A stretch of 55,231 bases of DNA, from the NCBI GenBank assembly GCA_029242745.1, contig JAQWTI010000048.1:1-55231 (forward strand). The letters run 5' to 3'. Shown piece after piece: positions 8,316-17,411 of this stretch. The first letter of the stretch is position 1; each line of letters starts with the position of its first letter. The notes beneath the pieces were generated by a model that ran no database searches, was not told where the DNA came from, and worked only from the letters and a program-made list of their open reading frames with translations. The translations under genes were made by a program, and so were the position numbers. The stretch is from Acidimicrobiales bacterium. GTDB lineage: Bacteria; Actinomycetota; Acidimicrobiia; Acidimicrobiales; MedAcidi-G1.

Positions 8316-11300
8316 ATGTGCGGCATCATTGCAGTCCTCCGACGTCGTTCGAATCGGAACGTCCCAACCAGTGAGTCCATCTTGGAGTTGCTTTCTGGAG
8401 CTACCTCGCTACTGGGTGGCTGCGGGGGCCAGCTGGGTGCCAATGAAATAGCTGAGGTGGCCAGCCGGGTGGGTGACGCCGATCGCCTATTGCGCGGTGT
8501 TCCGGGCCTACTGGCCCTCGATCGTGATCCCAGTTTGGCCGTGAAAGTCACGGCCATGATGTCAGAAGTGTCGGTACAGACCACCGCCTTAGGGGAAGCA
8601 CTCGAGGGTGAGTCGGGATCCGCTGAGGATGTAGAGGCTGCGAACGCTGCTCTTGTTGACTTGCGCGATGCCACATGGGCCGTTGCCCGTGACCGGCTGG
8701 GAACTCACGCTGGGGTTCTATCGATGTGTTCAACTCGTACAGCCCCCAGTGACGCTGGTCTTGGCGTCTTGTTGTCAATCCAACAGGCTCTATCCGCAAT
8801 TGACCGCCTTGAGGTGCGGGGTCGCGACTCGGCGGGTATCCAGGTGACGGTCTGGAACCATGGTTTAGCCACTGACGATTCCGCAGTACTTAGTCGGACT
8901 ACTGATGGTCTACACCGGTCAGGCAGTGTTCGGGTCTTGGAAGGTGGGGGCCTGGTAATCGTGTTCAAGGCGGCTGCAGAGATCGGTGAGCTGGGGGATA
9001 ACACCGCCACCATGCGGCAGGCATTGGCCAACGACGATCTGCTGGCTCGGGTGTTGGCTACTCCTGACGTGGAGGGCTCAATTCTTGGTCACACCCGGTG
9101 GGCCAGCGTAGGTCTGATCTCTGAATCCAATGCCCATCCGGTGGACTCCACCCGTGCCGATGGTGTGGTCGGCCCACTTGTCACTGCGGTAGTTAATGGC
9201 GACGTTGACAATCACACCGATTTGGTGGCAACCGAGGGTTTAAGTGTGGCTCCCGAGATCACTACTGATGCCAAGGTGGTTCCCTCTCTTTGTGCTCATC
9301 ACCTGTCTGCCGGCCACGAACGAATCGAGGCATTCCGTCGGACGGTCGGCGTGTTTGAAGGATCGTTGGCTATTGGTGCAGCGACTGGTGACGTTCCAGA
9401 CCGACTCTTGTTCGCTTTGCGGGGCAGTGGCCAAGGCCTTTATCTAGGTATCGCTGAGGATGCCTATGTGGTGGCGTCTGAGCCTTACGGGATAGTAGAG
9501 GCGGCAGTTGATTTCGTCCGTATGGATGGGGAAACACCGGCCGATTTGGACAGCCCAGAGGCCAGTCGAGGCCAGATTGTCGAGTTGGACGGGGTACTGG
9601 CAGGGACGCTGGAGGGGATGACCCGGCGGTCTTATGACGGTCGGTTACTTCCGATAACTCTTGATGATGTGACACGAGCCGAGATCACCACGCGAGATAT
9701 CGACCGGGGTGACCACCCTCATTTTCTGCTCAAGGAGATCGGAGAGTCGCCTAAGTCGGTTAGGGCGACCTTGCGGGGCCGGCTCATTCCAACAGGTAGT
9801 GCTCATGGAGACCCCGGCTGGCAGGTTCGCCTCGGCGAGGAGACTCTGGGGCCCGAGGTGCGCTTAAGTCTGGCTGATGGTTCAATCCGACGGATATTGG
9901 TTATCGGCCAGGGCACGGCGGCAGTAGCCGGGGAATCAGTGGTGCATGCGTTGGAAGCCGAGTTATCCAGTCTGAAACCAGGTCGAGAGATCAAGGTAGA
10001 GGGCCTCCCGGCTACTGAATTATCAGGGTTCGGCCTGAGCGCCGACATGTCTGAGACTCTCGTCGTGGCTATAAGCCAGTCAGGAACAACTACCGACACC
10101 AACCGGACAGTTGATTTGGTGCGGACCCGCGGTGCTCGGGTGGTGGCCATCGTTAACCGACGAAATAGTGATCTAGTCAATCGGGCTGATGGAGTGCTTT
10201 ACACGTCCGACGGTCGCGACGTGGAGATGAGCGTGGCCTCCACCAAAGCTTTCTACGCACAGGCAGTGGCTGGGATTCTTTTGGCTGTGGCGGTAGCTGA
10301 TGCTGTGGGTGCTCCGGGTGCCTCCGATCGAGCTGAGTTGCTGGCCGGGCTCTGGGCACTTCCTTCAGCGATGCTTGAGGTGTTGGCTATGCGTGACCAA
10401 GTGGCGTCTATCGCCAGCCAGCATGGGCCTGGGAGGCGTTACTGGGCCGTGGTGGGGAGTGGACCGAACTTGGTGGCAGCTCGTGAGATTCGAATCAAGC
10501 TTTCGGAACTCTGCTACAAGTCGATAGCAGCGGACGCTACTGAGGACAAGAAGCACATTGATCTTTCCTCAGAGCCATTGATTTTGGTGTGCGCCACGGG
10601 TTTGGTCGGTTCGACGGCTGACGATGTGGCCAAGGAGGTGGCCATTTATCGGGCGCATAAGGCGCTACCTGTAGTGGTTGCTGATAGCGGATCCTCGCGC
10701 TTTGCTGGGGCACATGATGTGGTGTCTGTGCCGCCAGTTCACCCCCGTCTAGCCTTCCTGCTTTCGACGATGGTGGGTCATCTGTTCGGATATGAGGCGG
10801 CTCGGGCCATCGATGCCCAGGCCCTACCGTTGCGGTCTGCCCATGCGGCTATAGAAGCTGAGGCTGAGAGGCGTTTGGCCGCAGATGTGGCCAACACCGC
10901 AGTAGATGAACTGATGGCACTTAGGGAACTGAACAGCGACCTCGTTGCTGAGCTTGGTGCAGCGGCTGGTACCTTCGCCGACGAACTACGGAGTGGTCGC
11001 CTTAACGGCCATTTGGAAGCCTCTACAGCGGTACAGCTATCGATATTGTTCCGGTTTGCCCTAGGCGTGGTGCCGCTCGAGTCCTACCAATTGGAATTTG
11101 GTCGGGTCGGCACCCCAGCCCTAGTCCTTGACGATCTGGCCTCCGCCTTGACTGTGGCTATTGAGGAGCTCACCCGTCCTATTGACGCTATTAAGCATCA
11201 GGCCAAGACGGTCACCGTAGGTATTTCCCGAGCAGATGAGACGTTGCTGGATGTCCGATTACCACAAGAGGTGATCGATGCTGGGGCGCCACGTGATGCT

Positions 11301-11801
11301 CTTAGTTATCGCACCCTCCGGGCGTTGGTGTCACTAGACCCAGCGGTGGCTGATGTAGTCGGCTACACCCGTTACCGGGTCGATGGTCTAAATGGCCCAT
11401 CTCCAATGTTGGCTATCGAAGATCGGGGCGGGGTGTCCGCTGGTATCCGGTCTCGGACTGATCAAGATCCGACACTACGAGGCACTAAGCATCGGGTGGC
11501 TGTTGATCGTCACGTGCTGGTCACTCGGGGCACCCGTGATGATCGGATTATTGTTCTGGTGCCTGAGGTTAAGGATCGTGAGACGGTGGGAATCACGCTG
11601 CTACACGTGGCACTTCGTGATCACCTCTCTCCAGATGTTCTGAGGGGCGTCTTGCAGGGCTATGGGAATCGATATGCAGCGGTGCGCGATGCCGTATGTG
11701 AGACCGAGCCTGAACTACGCGATGACCTTTTGGCTGCGGTGCCGGTGGTCGACCTGCTGACCGACTCGGTGTCGGATATCGCTGACCGGCTCCGGATATG
11801 A
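8316..11801 (+). CDS. glmS: Extended glutamine-fructose-6-phosphate aminotransferase (GlmS-like), 1161 residues
   Basis: GlmS makes glucosamine-6-phosphate from fructose-6-phosphate and glutamine. Cys2 (MCGIIAVLRRR) is the N-terminal nucleophile. The glutaminase domain is split by an insertion at about residues 12-160 before LEVRGRDSAGIQ (165-176); GHTRWAS (258-264), NGDVDNH (294-300) and TTDAKVV follow. HFLLKEI (469-475), the first SIS domain with SQSGTTTDT (587-595) and STKAF, and a second SIS domain (about 705-830) are present. About 330 further residues (832-1161), including RPIDAIKHQAKTVTVG at about 954-969, have no counterpart in the usual enzyme of about 610 residues, and the standard C-terminal catalytic tail is absent at the expected place. 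Its position after glmM supports a GlcN role. A G-rich Shine-Dalgarno (AAGGGGG) precedes the ATG. Confidence 0.88.
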   Translation: MCGIIAVLRRRSNRNVPTSESILELLSGATSLLGGCGGQLGANEIAEVASRVGDADRLLRGVPGLLALDRDPSLAVKVTAMMSEVSVQTTALGEALEGESGSAEDVEAANAALVDLRDATWAVARDRLGTHAGVLSMCSTRTAPSDAGLGVLLSIQQALSAIDRLEVRGRDSAGIQVTVWNHGLATDDSAVLSRTTDGLHRSGSVRVLEGGGLVIVFKAAAEIGELGDNTATMRQALANDDLLARVLATPDVEGSILGHTRWASVGLISESNAHPVDSTRADGVVGPLVTAVVNGDVDNHTDLVATEGLSVAPEITTDAKVVPSLCAHHLSAGHERIEAFRRTVGVFEGSLAIGAATGDVPDRLLFALRGSGQGLYLGIAEDAYVVASEPYGIVEAAVDFVRMDGETPADLDSPEASRGQIVELDGVLAGTLEGMTRRSYDGRLLPITLDDVTRAEITTRDIDRGDHPHFLLKEIGESPKSVRATLRGRLIPTGSAHGDPGWQVRLGEETLGPEVRLSLADGSIRRILVIGQGTAAVAGESVVHALEAELSSLKPGREIKVEGLPATELSGFGLSADMSETLVVAISQSGTTTDTNRTVDLVRTRGARVVAIVNRRNSDLVNRADGVLYTSDGRDVEMSVASTKAFYAQAVAGILLAVAVADAVGAPGASDRAELLAGLWALPSAMLEVLAMRDQVASIASQHGPGRRYWAVVGSGPNLVAAREIRIKLSELCYKSIAADATEDKKHIDLSSEPLILVCATGLVGSTADDVAKEVAIYRAHKALPVVVADSGSSRFAGAHDVVSVPPVHPRLAFLLSTMVGHLFGYEAARAIDAQALPLRSAHAAIEAEAERRLAADVANTAVDELMALRELNSDLVAELGAAAGTFADELRSGRLNGHLEASTAVQLSILFRFALGVVPLESYQLEFGRVGTPALVLDDLASALTVAIEELTRPIDAIKHQAKTVTVGISRADETLLDVRLPQEVIDAGAPRDALSYRTLRALVSLDPAVADVVGYTRYRVDGLNGPSPMLAIEDRGGVSAGIRSRTDQDPTLRGTKHRVAVDRHVLVTRGTRDDRIIVLVPEVKDRETVGITLLHVALRDHLSPDVLRGVLQGYGNRYAAVRDAVCETEPELRDDLLAAVPVVDLLTDSVSDIADRLRI

Positions 11802-11820
11802 GACTGGCGGCCTACGGTTC

Positions 11821-12186
11821 ATGATCGGTATTGGGGTGGATCTGGTTGACGTTGAGCGTTTCCGCCGTTTGTTGGAGCGCACACCGTCCTTGCGAGATCG
11901 CTTGTTTCGTCCCGACGAGCGGGCATACGCCGATGCTCACGTAGATCCGTCGGCACGGTATGCCGTCCGATTTGCCGCTAAAGAGGCAACGTTGAAAGCC
12001 CTGGGCCTGGGTCTTGGTGGCATGGCTATGCAAGACATCGAAGTGGTGCGTGACGGCCTTGGCCCACCGTCGCTGGTGCTTCACGACGAGGCGGCAACGG
12101 TGGCTCGTGCCGCTGGTGTTACCCGCTGGTTAGTCACCTTGAGCCATACCGACAAGGTCGCCCAAGCGACTGTCGTTGCTCTCTGA
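11821..12186 (+). CDS. acpS: Holo-[acyl-carrier-protein] synthase
   Basis: AcpS transfers 4'-phosphopantetheine from CoA to the acyl carrier protein. The 121-residue sequence starts MIGIGVDLVDVERFR with the metal-binding Asp in GVDLVD, and has the second signature RFAAKEATLKALGLG. The length is typical of AcpS-type trimeric enzymes. It lies between glmS and nnr, an order seen in many actinobacteria. Confidence 0.95.
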   Translation: MIGIGVDLVDVERFRRLLERTPSLRDRLFRPDERAYADAHVDPSARYAVRFAAKEATLKALGLGLGGMAMQDIEVVRDGLGPPSLVLHDEAATVARAAGVTRWLVTLSHTDKVAQATVVAL

Positions 12187-12200
12187 GAGTTCGGTCTGAC

Positions 12201-13610
12201 GTGATACCTGTATGCACACCCAATGAGATGGCAGCGGTGGATGCATCAGCGACTGAGCCCACCGACGTTCTTGTCGACCGGGCTGGTGCTGCGGTGGCAC
12301 GTGCAGCGCTGAACGAATTGGGTGGCGGTTACGGTCGTCGGGTCGCAGTGTTAGTTGGAAAGGGGTTAAACGGGGCTGATGGTCGGGTGGCAGCGGACCG
12401 CCTCGCTCGTCGAGGGGTGCGAACCAGGGTCATTGACGCAGCCGACATAGGTGATTGTCTGCCTGCGATCGGAGACCACGCCCTGGACTTGGTGGTCGAT
12501 GCCGCCTACGGGACCGGTCTTGGCCGCCCATTTGAAGCACCAACCGTTGGCGTCCCAGTACTGGCCGTGGACCTCCCATCAGGTCTCGACGGTCTAACAG
12601 GTGAGGCCCGAGGTCGACCACTCGTTGCCTGCCGGACTGTGGCGCTTGGGGCCCTCAAGCCGGGCTTATTACTCGGCGATGGTCCGGCGCTGGCTGGAAG
12701 ATGTGAGGTAGTCGATCTCGGCCTCGACCTTTCCGGGATGATCACCCACCTGCTGGAAGATTCTGATGTGGCTGGCATGGTCCCGAGCCGCCTGCCTGAC
12801 GCCCACAAATGGCAGAGTGCCTGCTGGGTGATAGCCGGGTCACCGGGTATGGAGGGAGCGGCCGGGTTGGCGGCAACTGCGGCGCTGCGGGCTGGTGCAG
12901 GTTATGTAAGGCTCTCAATGTTCGGCGGTGGTGATCCTAAGGCGCCAGACGAAGTGGTGCGGTTGCCGGTAGGTGCAGAACTGGGTCTGGCAGGCTGGGA
13001 AGAGAAAGATCAGACCCGCTTCCGCTCAATGGTCATTGGACCAGGTCTTTCGACGACGGCCAAAGTGGCCGACGCTGTGCGGTCTCTGGTGGTTTCGCAG
13101 GGCCCACCATTGGTTGTTGATGGTGATGGTCTAACAGCGCTGGCCGGTGTCAAGCTGACGGCGGCCCGCTCGCTGGTGCTTACCCCGCATGACGGTGAGT
13201 TCACTCGACTGGCGGGGCGGCCCCCCGGTCCCGATCGCCTGGGGGCGGCCAGAGGTTTAGCCTCTGATGCTGGTGCTGTGGTCCTGTTGAAGGGACCAAC
13301 TACCGTGGTAGCTGCGCCAAATGGGCGGGTGCTATTGGCTGCAGCAGGTGATTCCCGCTTGGCCACCGCTGGTGCCGGGGACGTGTTGGCCGGAATTATT
13401 GGGGCTTTTCTTGCGCGCGGCGCTGAACCATTCAGCGCTGCTGCTGCCGCGGCTCACGTGCATGGACGCCTAGTTGCAGGCGTGGGGAAAGGTGATGCTT
13501 CTATCACTGGGGTGGCTGCCAGCGATTTGGCGGCGAGGCTAATGGCTGTGCTTACAGAATTGTCTGTTGACGCTGCCGCCTATGGCCAAACCTCTGGCCG
13601 GGTCGGCTGA
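12201..13610 (+). CDS. nnr: Bifunctional NAD(P)H-hydrate epimerase / dehydratase
   Basis: This enzyme repairs hydrated NAD(P)H. The N-terminal half (about 1-200) is a YjeF_N-type epimerase domain. The C-terminal half (about 215-460) is the ADP/ATP-dependent dehydratase of the ribokinase-like fold, with VIGPGLS, LTPHDGEFTRL and the catalytic ATAGAGDVLAGIIGA. At 469 residues it is the usual fused form. Its stop codon overlaps the alr start by one base. Confidence 0.94.
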   Translation: MIPVCTPNEMAAVDASATEPTDVLVDRAGAAVARAALNELGGGYGRRVAVLVGKGLNGADGRVAADRLARRGVRTRVIDAADIGDCLPAIGDHALDLVVDAAYGTGLGRPFEAPTVGVPVLAVDLPSGLDGLTGEARGRPLVACRTVALGALKPGLLLGDGPALAGRCEVVDLGLDLSGMITHLLEDSDVAGMVPSRLPDAHKWQSACWVIAGSPGMEGAAGLAATAALRAGAGYVRLSMFGGGDPKAPDEVVRLPVGAELGLAGWEEKDQTRFRSMVIGPGLSTTAKVADAVRSLVVSQGPPLVVDGDGLTALAGVKLTAARSLVLTPHDGEFTRLAGRPPGPDRLGAARGLASDAGAVVLLKGPTTVVAAPNGRVLLAAAGDSRLATAGAGDVLAGIIGAFLARGAEPFSAAAAAAHVHGRLVAGVGKGDASITGVAASDLAARLMAVLTELSVDAAAYGQTSGRVG

Positions 13611-14740
13611 TGCGCCCTACGTGGGTGTCGGTCGACCTGACTGCTGTGGCCCGCAACGTGGCAGCATTTGACCGTCTTGTGGGTGATACCGCTGTTTGTG
13701 CGGTAGTGAAGGCTGACGGCTATGGCCATGGTGCTGCCGCGGTTGCCACCGCAGCAGTTGATGCCGGTGCCACCTGGCTGGCTGTTGCCCTTATCGAGGA
13801 GGCAGCCGAGTTGCGGTCTGCTGGCTTGACGACTCCGATTCTCGTGCTATCTGAACCCCGACCTGACGAAATGGCTGAAGTAGTGGCCCTAGAAGGTGTG
13901 CGTCCCACCCTCTATACATCTCTTGGCATTGAGGCTTGCGCGGAGGCCGCACGGAACGTGAACTCCTCCGCGACGGGTGCCCCAGTTCGGCTCCCAGTCC
14001 ACCTGAAGGTGGACACCGGTATGCACCGAGTGGGGGTACGGCCGGAGCTAGCCGTGGCTATGGCGCACCAAGTGCAAGATTCCGGCCTGTTCCTTGAGGG
14101 GGTGTTCTCCCACTGTTCGATGGCTGATGTGCCGTCGGATCCGTTTACCGGTGTGCAGGTAGATCGTTTCGATGCCGTGCTGGCCGAACTGGTTTTGGAG
14201 GGTATTGAACCACCGGTAGTTCACCTAGCCAATACGGCTGCCACTCTGACCCGCCCAGATACTCATCGGTCGTTGGTCCGAATCGGCATCGGTGTGTATG
14301 GGGTATCACCCAGCTCTGACATGGCCGATGCGTGTCGCGATCTTGGTCTCCGGCAGGCCATGTCTATCCGTAGTGAGGTGACTCATCTGCAGGTCGTTCC
14401 AACTGGCGAAGGTGTGGGGTACGGCCAGCGATGGGTTGCTGACCGAGAGACCCGTCTGGCGACTGTGCCAATGGGTTACGCCGACGGTTTAGCAAGGGCA
14501 TGGGGCCTAACCGGTGAGGCTCTAGTGGGAGGCCGCCGGCGGCCCTTACGTGGGGCGGTTTCAATGGACGCCCTTGTTATTGAGGTCGATGATTCGGTGG
14601 CTCTGGGTGATGAGGTGGTTCTGCTGGGTAGTCAGGGGAAGGAAGAAATCAAGGCCGATCAGATTGCTGATGCAATCGGGGTCATCCCCTGGGAGGTCTT
14701 ATGCTCGCTTATCCACCGCCCACCTCGGCGTTACCCCTAG
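13610..14740 (+). CDS. alr: Alanine racemase
   Basis: Alr makes D-alanine for peptidoglycan. PLP binds Lys34 in VVKADGYGHGA, and the second catalytic Tyr is in VPMGYADGLAR. The length, 376 residues, is normal for the dimeric fold III enzyme. It closes the cell-wall precursor block glmM-glmS-acpS-nnr-alr; in many actinobacteria tsaE follows at once, but here three other genes intervene. Confidence 0.95.
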   Translation: MRPTWVSVDLTAVARNVAAFDRLVGDTAVCAVVKADGYGHGAAAVATAAVDAGATWLAVALIEEAAELRSAGLTTPILVLSEPRPDEMAEVVALEGVRPTLYTSLGIEACAEAARNVNSSATGAPVRLPVHLKVDTGMHRVGVRPELAVAMAHQVQDSGLFLEGVFSHCSMADVPSDPFTGVQVDRFDAVLAELVLEGIEPPVVHLANTAATLTRPDTHRSLVRIGIGVYGVSPSSDMADACRDLGLRQAMSIRSEVTHLQVVPTGEGVGYGQRWVADRETRLATVPMGYADGLARAWGLTGEALVGGRRRPLRGAVSMDALVIEVDDSVALGDEVVLLGSQGKEEIKADQIADAIGVIPWEVLCSLIHRPPRRYP

Positions 14741-14749
14741 TTCCATCCA

Positions 14750-15916
14750 GTGGCTCGGGTCCTGCTTATCGAACCTTTCCATGGTGGATCTCACGGTGCG
14801 TGGGCTGATGGTCTGGCTCGCCACAGCCGCCATGAGGTAGTTACAGTCTCGCACCCGGCGAATGCGTGGCGATGGCGGATGCGCGGCGGTGCTTTAACCC
14901 TCGCTGCGGCCACCAAGTTGGTGGTTGAAGAGCACGGCCCACCTGAGGTGGTAGTGGTTTCGGGGATGGTCGATCTTGCCCGTTGGTTAGGTCTAACCCG
15001 CCAGTTTTTGGGAGATCCGCCGGTTGTGTTGTATCTGCATGAGAACCAGTTGGGGTACCCGGACAGCCCTAACCAGAAGGGTGCCGGATCCGATGAGTTT
15101 CTGATATCGAATTGGATGTCCATGGCGGCTGCAGATGAGGTTTGGTGCAATTCAGCCTTTCAACGTCAGAGCCTGTTAACTGCTTTGCCGGCTTTGTTGG
15201 GACGTGCACCTGACTTGTCTCATGCTCGGTTCCTGCCAGCGGTGGCTGAACGATGCCACGTGGTGCCTGTCGGCGTAGACCTCGCCGATGTTCCCAGGTG
15301 TGGAGTGCCTGGCGATCCGCTAGCGCCGTTAGTGCTGTGGAACCAGCGCTGGGATCACGACAAGAATCCAAAGGCAGTGCTGGATGCCCTGATCCAGTTG
15401 GCCGACGCCGGCGTGGCCTTTCGGGTGGCCCTAGTAGGAGAGAACAAGCGAGTTGATCCAAGGGAGTTCATTGAGGCCCGGTCCTACTTGGGTGAGCGAG
15501 TGGTGGCCTATGGCTTCCTAGACCGGCTCGACTACGTCGAGTTGCTGGGTCGGGCTGATGTGGTAGTCAGCGCAGCTGACCATGAGTTCTTCGGGATAGC
15601 GGTGGTTGAGGCCATGGCTGCTGGATGCGTGCCGGTTCTCCCTGCTCGGCAGAGTTACCCAGAGTTGGTGGGGGCGTGGGCTGATGGGGCCCTCTATCCG
15701 GATGCTGGTTTAAGGACTCGGTTGCGGGATGTACTGGTCGACATCGAGAGCTGGCGAGCTCGGGTGGCTGGACTAGATGGGGCTATACGGAGGTTCGACT
15801 GGAGGACCGTGGTTCACGATTACGACGACCGGCTGGATTCCCTTGTCGCAGGCGGGACTAGCGTCTCTCGGTATGAAGATTCCGATCAGTGGCCTACGGA
15901 TCGGTCATTGGACTAA
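14750..15916 (+). CDS. DUF3524 glycosyltransferase, tRNA-queuosine mannosyltransferase-like
   Basis: The N-terminal domain (about 1-170) opens VLLIEPFHGGSHGAWADGL and continues with a HPANAWRWRMRGGAL block. This pattern matches the DUF3524 family that includes GTDC1/QTMAN, the enzyme that mannosylates queuosine in tRNA-Asp. The C-terminal half (about 180-370) is a GT-B, GT4-like domain with LWNQRWDHDKNP and the donor-site motif EFFGIAVVEAMAAGCVPVL. GTG 14750 starts nine bases after alr. The family match is from recalled motif similarity; the bacterial substrate is unknown. No queuosine biosynthesis gene is in the window. The reading frame overlaps the next gene by 44 bases. Confidence 0.8.
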   Translation: MARVLLIEPFHGGSHGAWADGLARHSRHEVVTVSHPANAWRWRMRGGALTLAAATKLVVEEHGPPEVVVVSGMVDLARWLGLTRQFLGDPPVVLYLHENQLGYPDSPNQKGAGSDEFLISNWMSMAAADEVWCNSAFQRQSLLTALPALLGRAPDLSHARFLPAVAERCHVVPVGVDLADVPRCGVPGDPLAPLVLWNQRWDHDKNPKAVLDALIQLADAGVAFRVALVGENKRVDPREFIEARSYLGERVVAYGFLDRLDYVELLGRADVVVSAADHEFFGIAVVEAMAAGCVPVLPARQSYPELVGAWADGALYPDAGLRTRLRDVLVDIESWRARVAGLDGAIRRFDWRTVVHDYDDRLDSLVAGGTSVSRYEDSDQWPTDRSLD

Positions 15917-16799
15917 CACAGCGGCCCGAACCGGCTGCACAGTGATGCTTTTTCCTGAGGGAACGGTGGCCTCTGGCGAGGTCCGGGGCGGCGCTCCAGC
16001 CACTCGGGAGTTCGACCTTTTGGCCCCAGAGCGTGCTGTGCAGCGACTTGATGCACTGGTGCTATCAGGCGGCTCAGTGTTTGGTCTCTCCGCCGCCGAA
16101 GGGGTGGTTTCTCATCTGGCTGACGCTGGGCTCGGCTTTCCTACTGGTGGTGGACCGGTACCGATCGTTGTTGGTCTGGCTCTCTATGACCTACTCGAGG
16201 GCGATGGCTCAGTTCGTCCAGGGGCTGCCGATGGTCGAGCCGCAGCCGAGGGAGCCATGCCGACTATCGACGTGGGCGTATCCACCGGCTCGGTAGGGGC
16301 AGGGACTGGAGCCACGGTTGGAACATGGCGGGGACGGGACCATGCTCGCCCCGGTGGTGTCGGGGTGGGCGTAATCGTTCATGGCGGCCTGACAGTGGCC
16401 GCAGTGGTGGCAGTCAACGCAGCGGGAGATGTTGGTGATTCGACTACTTCGGCCTCAGTGGCTGACGGCATATTTGGGGGGTGGCCGGAGCCGCACGACC
16501 CGTTTGCCGATAGTGCGGCTGGAGGACTGGGTTTCCGAAGCAACACGACAATCGGGGCGGTGATTACCGACGCAGCGTTGAATAAGGGAGAGTGCCTACT
16601 CATGGCCCAGTCGGCCCACGACGGTCTGGCTCGAGCAGTGTTCCCGCCCCATATGCGTTCTGATGGTGACGCCTTCGTGGCTGCGGCTACCGGTTCTGCG
16701 GGCGGAGGTGCCATCGCCCTCAGCGAGGCTCCAGACCTCGACGTGCTACGAGTGCTGGCTGTCGCCGCTGTTGAACGGGCTGTAGTGCAGGCCTGCTGA
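15873..16799 (+). CDS. P1 (S58/DmpA-like) family peptidase
   Basis: P1-family enzymes are self-processing N-terminal-nucleophile aminopeptidases/amidases. The 308-residue protein has the conserved blocks LSGGSVFGLSAAEGV (64-78), GVGVGVIVHGG and RSNTTIGAVITDAALNKGE (222-240). Autocleavage in this family occurs before the Thr or Ser of the NTT block (Asn224-Thr226). ATG 15873 starts the recognisable region (MKIPISGLRIGHW), which aligns with the family N-terminus. An in-frame ATG at 15777 would overlap the glycosyltransferase by 140 bases. No signal peptide is seen, so it is cytosolic; the substrate is unknown. Confidence 0.85.
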   Translation: MKIPISGLRIGHWTNTAARTGCTVMLFPEGTVASGEVRGGAPATREFDLLAPERAVQRLDALVLSGGSVFGLSAAEGVVSHLADAGLGFPTGGGPVPIVVGLALYDLLEGDGSVRPGAADGRAAAEGAMPTIDVGVSTGSVGAGTGATVGTWRGRDHARPGGVGVGVIVHGGLTVAAVVAVNAAGDVGDSTTSASVADGIFGGWPEPHDPFADSAAGGLGFRSNTTIGAVITDAALNKGECLLMAQSAHDGLARAVFPPHMRSDGDAFVAAATGSAGGGAIALSEAPDLDVLRVLAVAAVERAVVQAC

Positions 16800-16838
16800 T
16801 CGCCCCCGCCGAAGGGGTTCCGTCGGTAATATTCCGGC

Positions 16839-17411
16839 GTGACGCTCGCCCACTACAACTTGGCTGATTTGGCTATTAAAGCTGCTTCTTGCAGGGCCTG
16901 TGGGCTGGCCACGGGGCGCACACAGGTTGTCTTTGGCGCCGGTTCACCCGATGCCGACGTTGTGTTTGTTGGCGAGGCGCCGGGTGCTCGCGAGGATGAG
17001 TGCGGCGTACCTTTCGTGGGTCGGTCTGGACAGTTGCTGGACCGCTTGTTAGAGGAGGAGTTGGGCGTTGAAAGGGCGGACGTCTATATCGCTAACGTGG
17101 TGAAGTGCCGCCCGCCTGATAACCGTGACCCGCGCTCAGACGAGATCGCTGCCTGTCGCCCTTACCTGACCTGTCAACTAGATCTAGTGAATCCGGTGGT
17201 CATCATCACACTAGGAAATTTTGCTTCCCGACTCCTTTTGGAAACCAAAACTGGCATAACGAAACTAAGGGGCAACAACTACTACTACGGTGACTCTCTC
17301 CGTCACCTAGTGCCTACCTTTCATCCGGCAGCTGCCTTACGTGGTGGTTCGGGGGTACTGGCTCACATGCGGAATGATTTTGGGAGAGCCCGAGAGTTGA
17401 TCGCATCATGA
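16839..17411 (+). CDS. Uracil-DNA glycosylase, family 4 (Fe-S)
   Basis: It removes uracil from DNA to start base excision repair. Family 4 features are the four iron-sulfur cysteines (C18, C21, C90, C106, with the family's 16-residue spacing between the last two), the GEAPGAREDE active-site motif at 45-54 and the late PTFHPAAALR. The KRRIH insertion that marks the DNA-crosslinking UdgX subfamily is not seen. It starts at GTG and overlaps tsaE by four bases (ATGA), so it heads or joins the t6A operon. Confidence 0.9.
   Translation: MTLAHYNLADLAIKAASCRACGLATGRTQVVFGAGSPDADVVFVGEAPGAREDECGVPFVGRSGQLLDRLLEEELGVERADVYIANVVKCRPPDNRDPRSDEIAACRPYLTCQLDLVNPVVIITLGNFASRLLLETKTGITKLRGNNYYYGDSLRHLVPTFHPAAALRGGSGVLAHMRNDFGRARELIAS

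Noticed and set aside
8240-10556. Minus-strand open frames opposite glmS (for example 9370-9675 and 9803-10180)
   Set aside because: They are shadows of a strongly coding plus-strand frame, with low-complexity Arg/Ser/Pro composition and no family match.
16839-17411. UdgX-type DNA-crosslinking glycosylase
   Set aside because: The characteristic KRRIH insertion is not present; ordinary family 4 motifs are.
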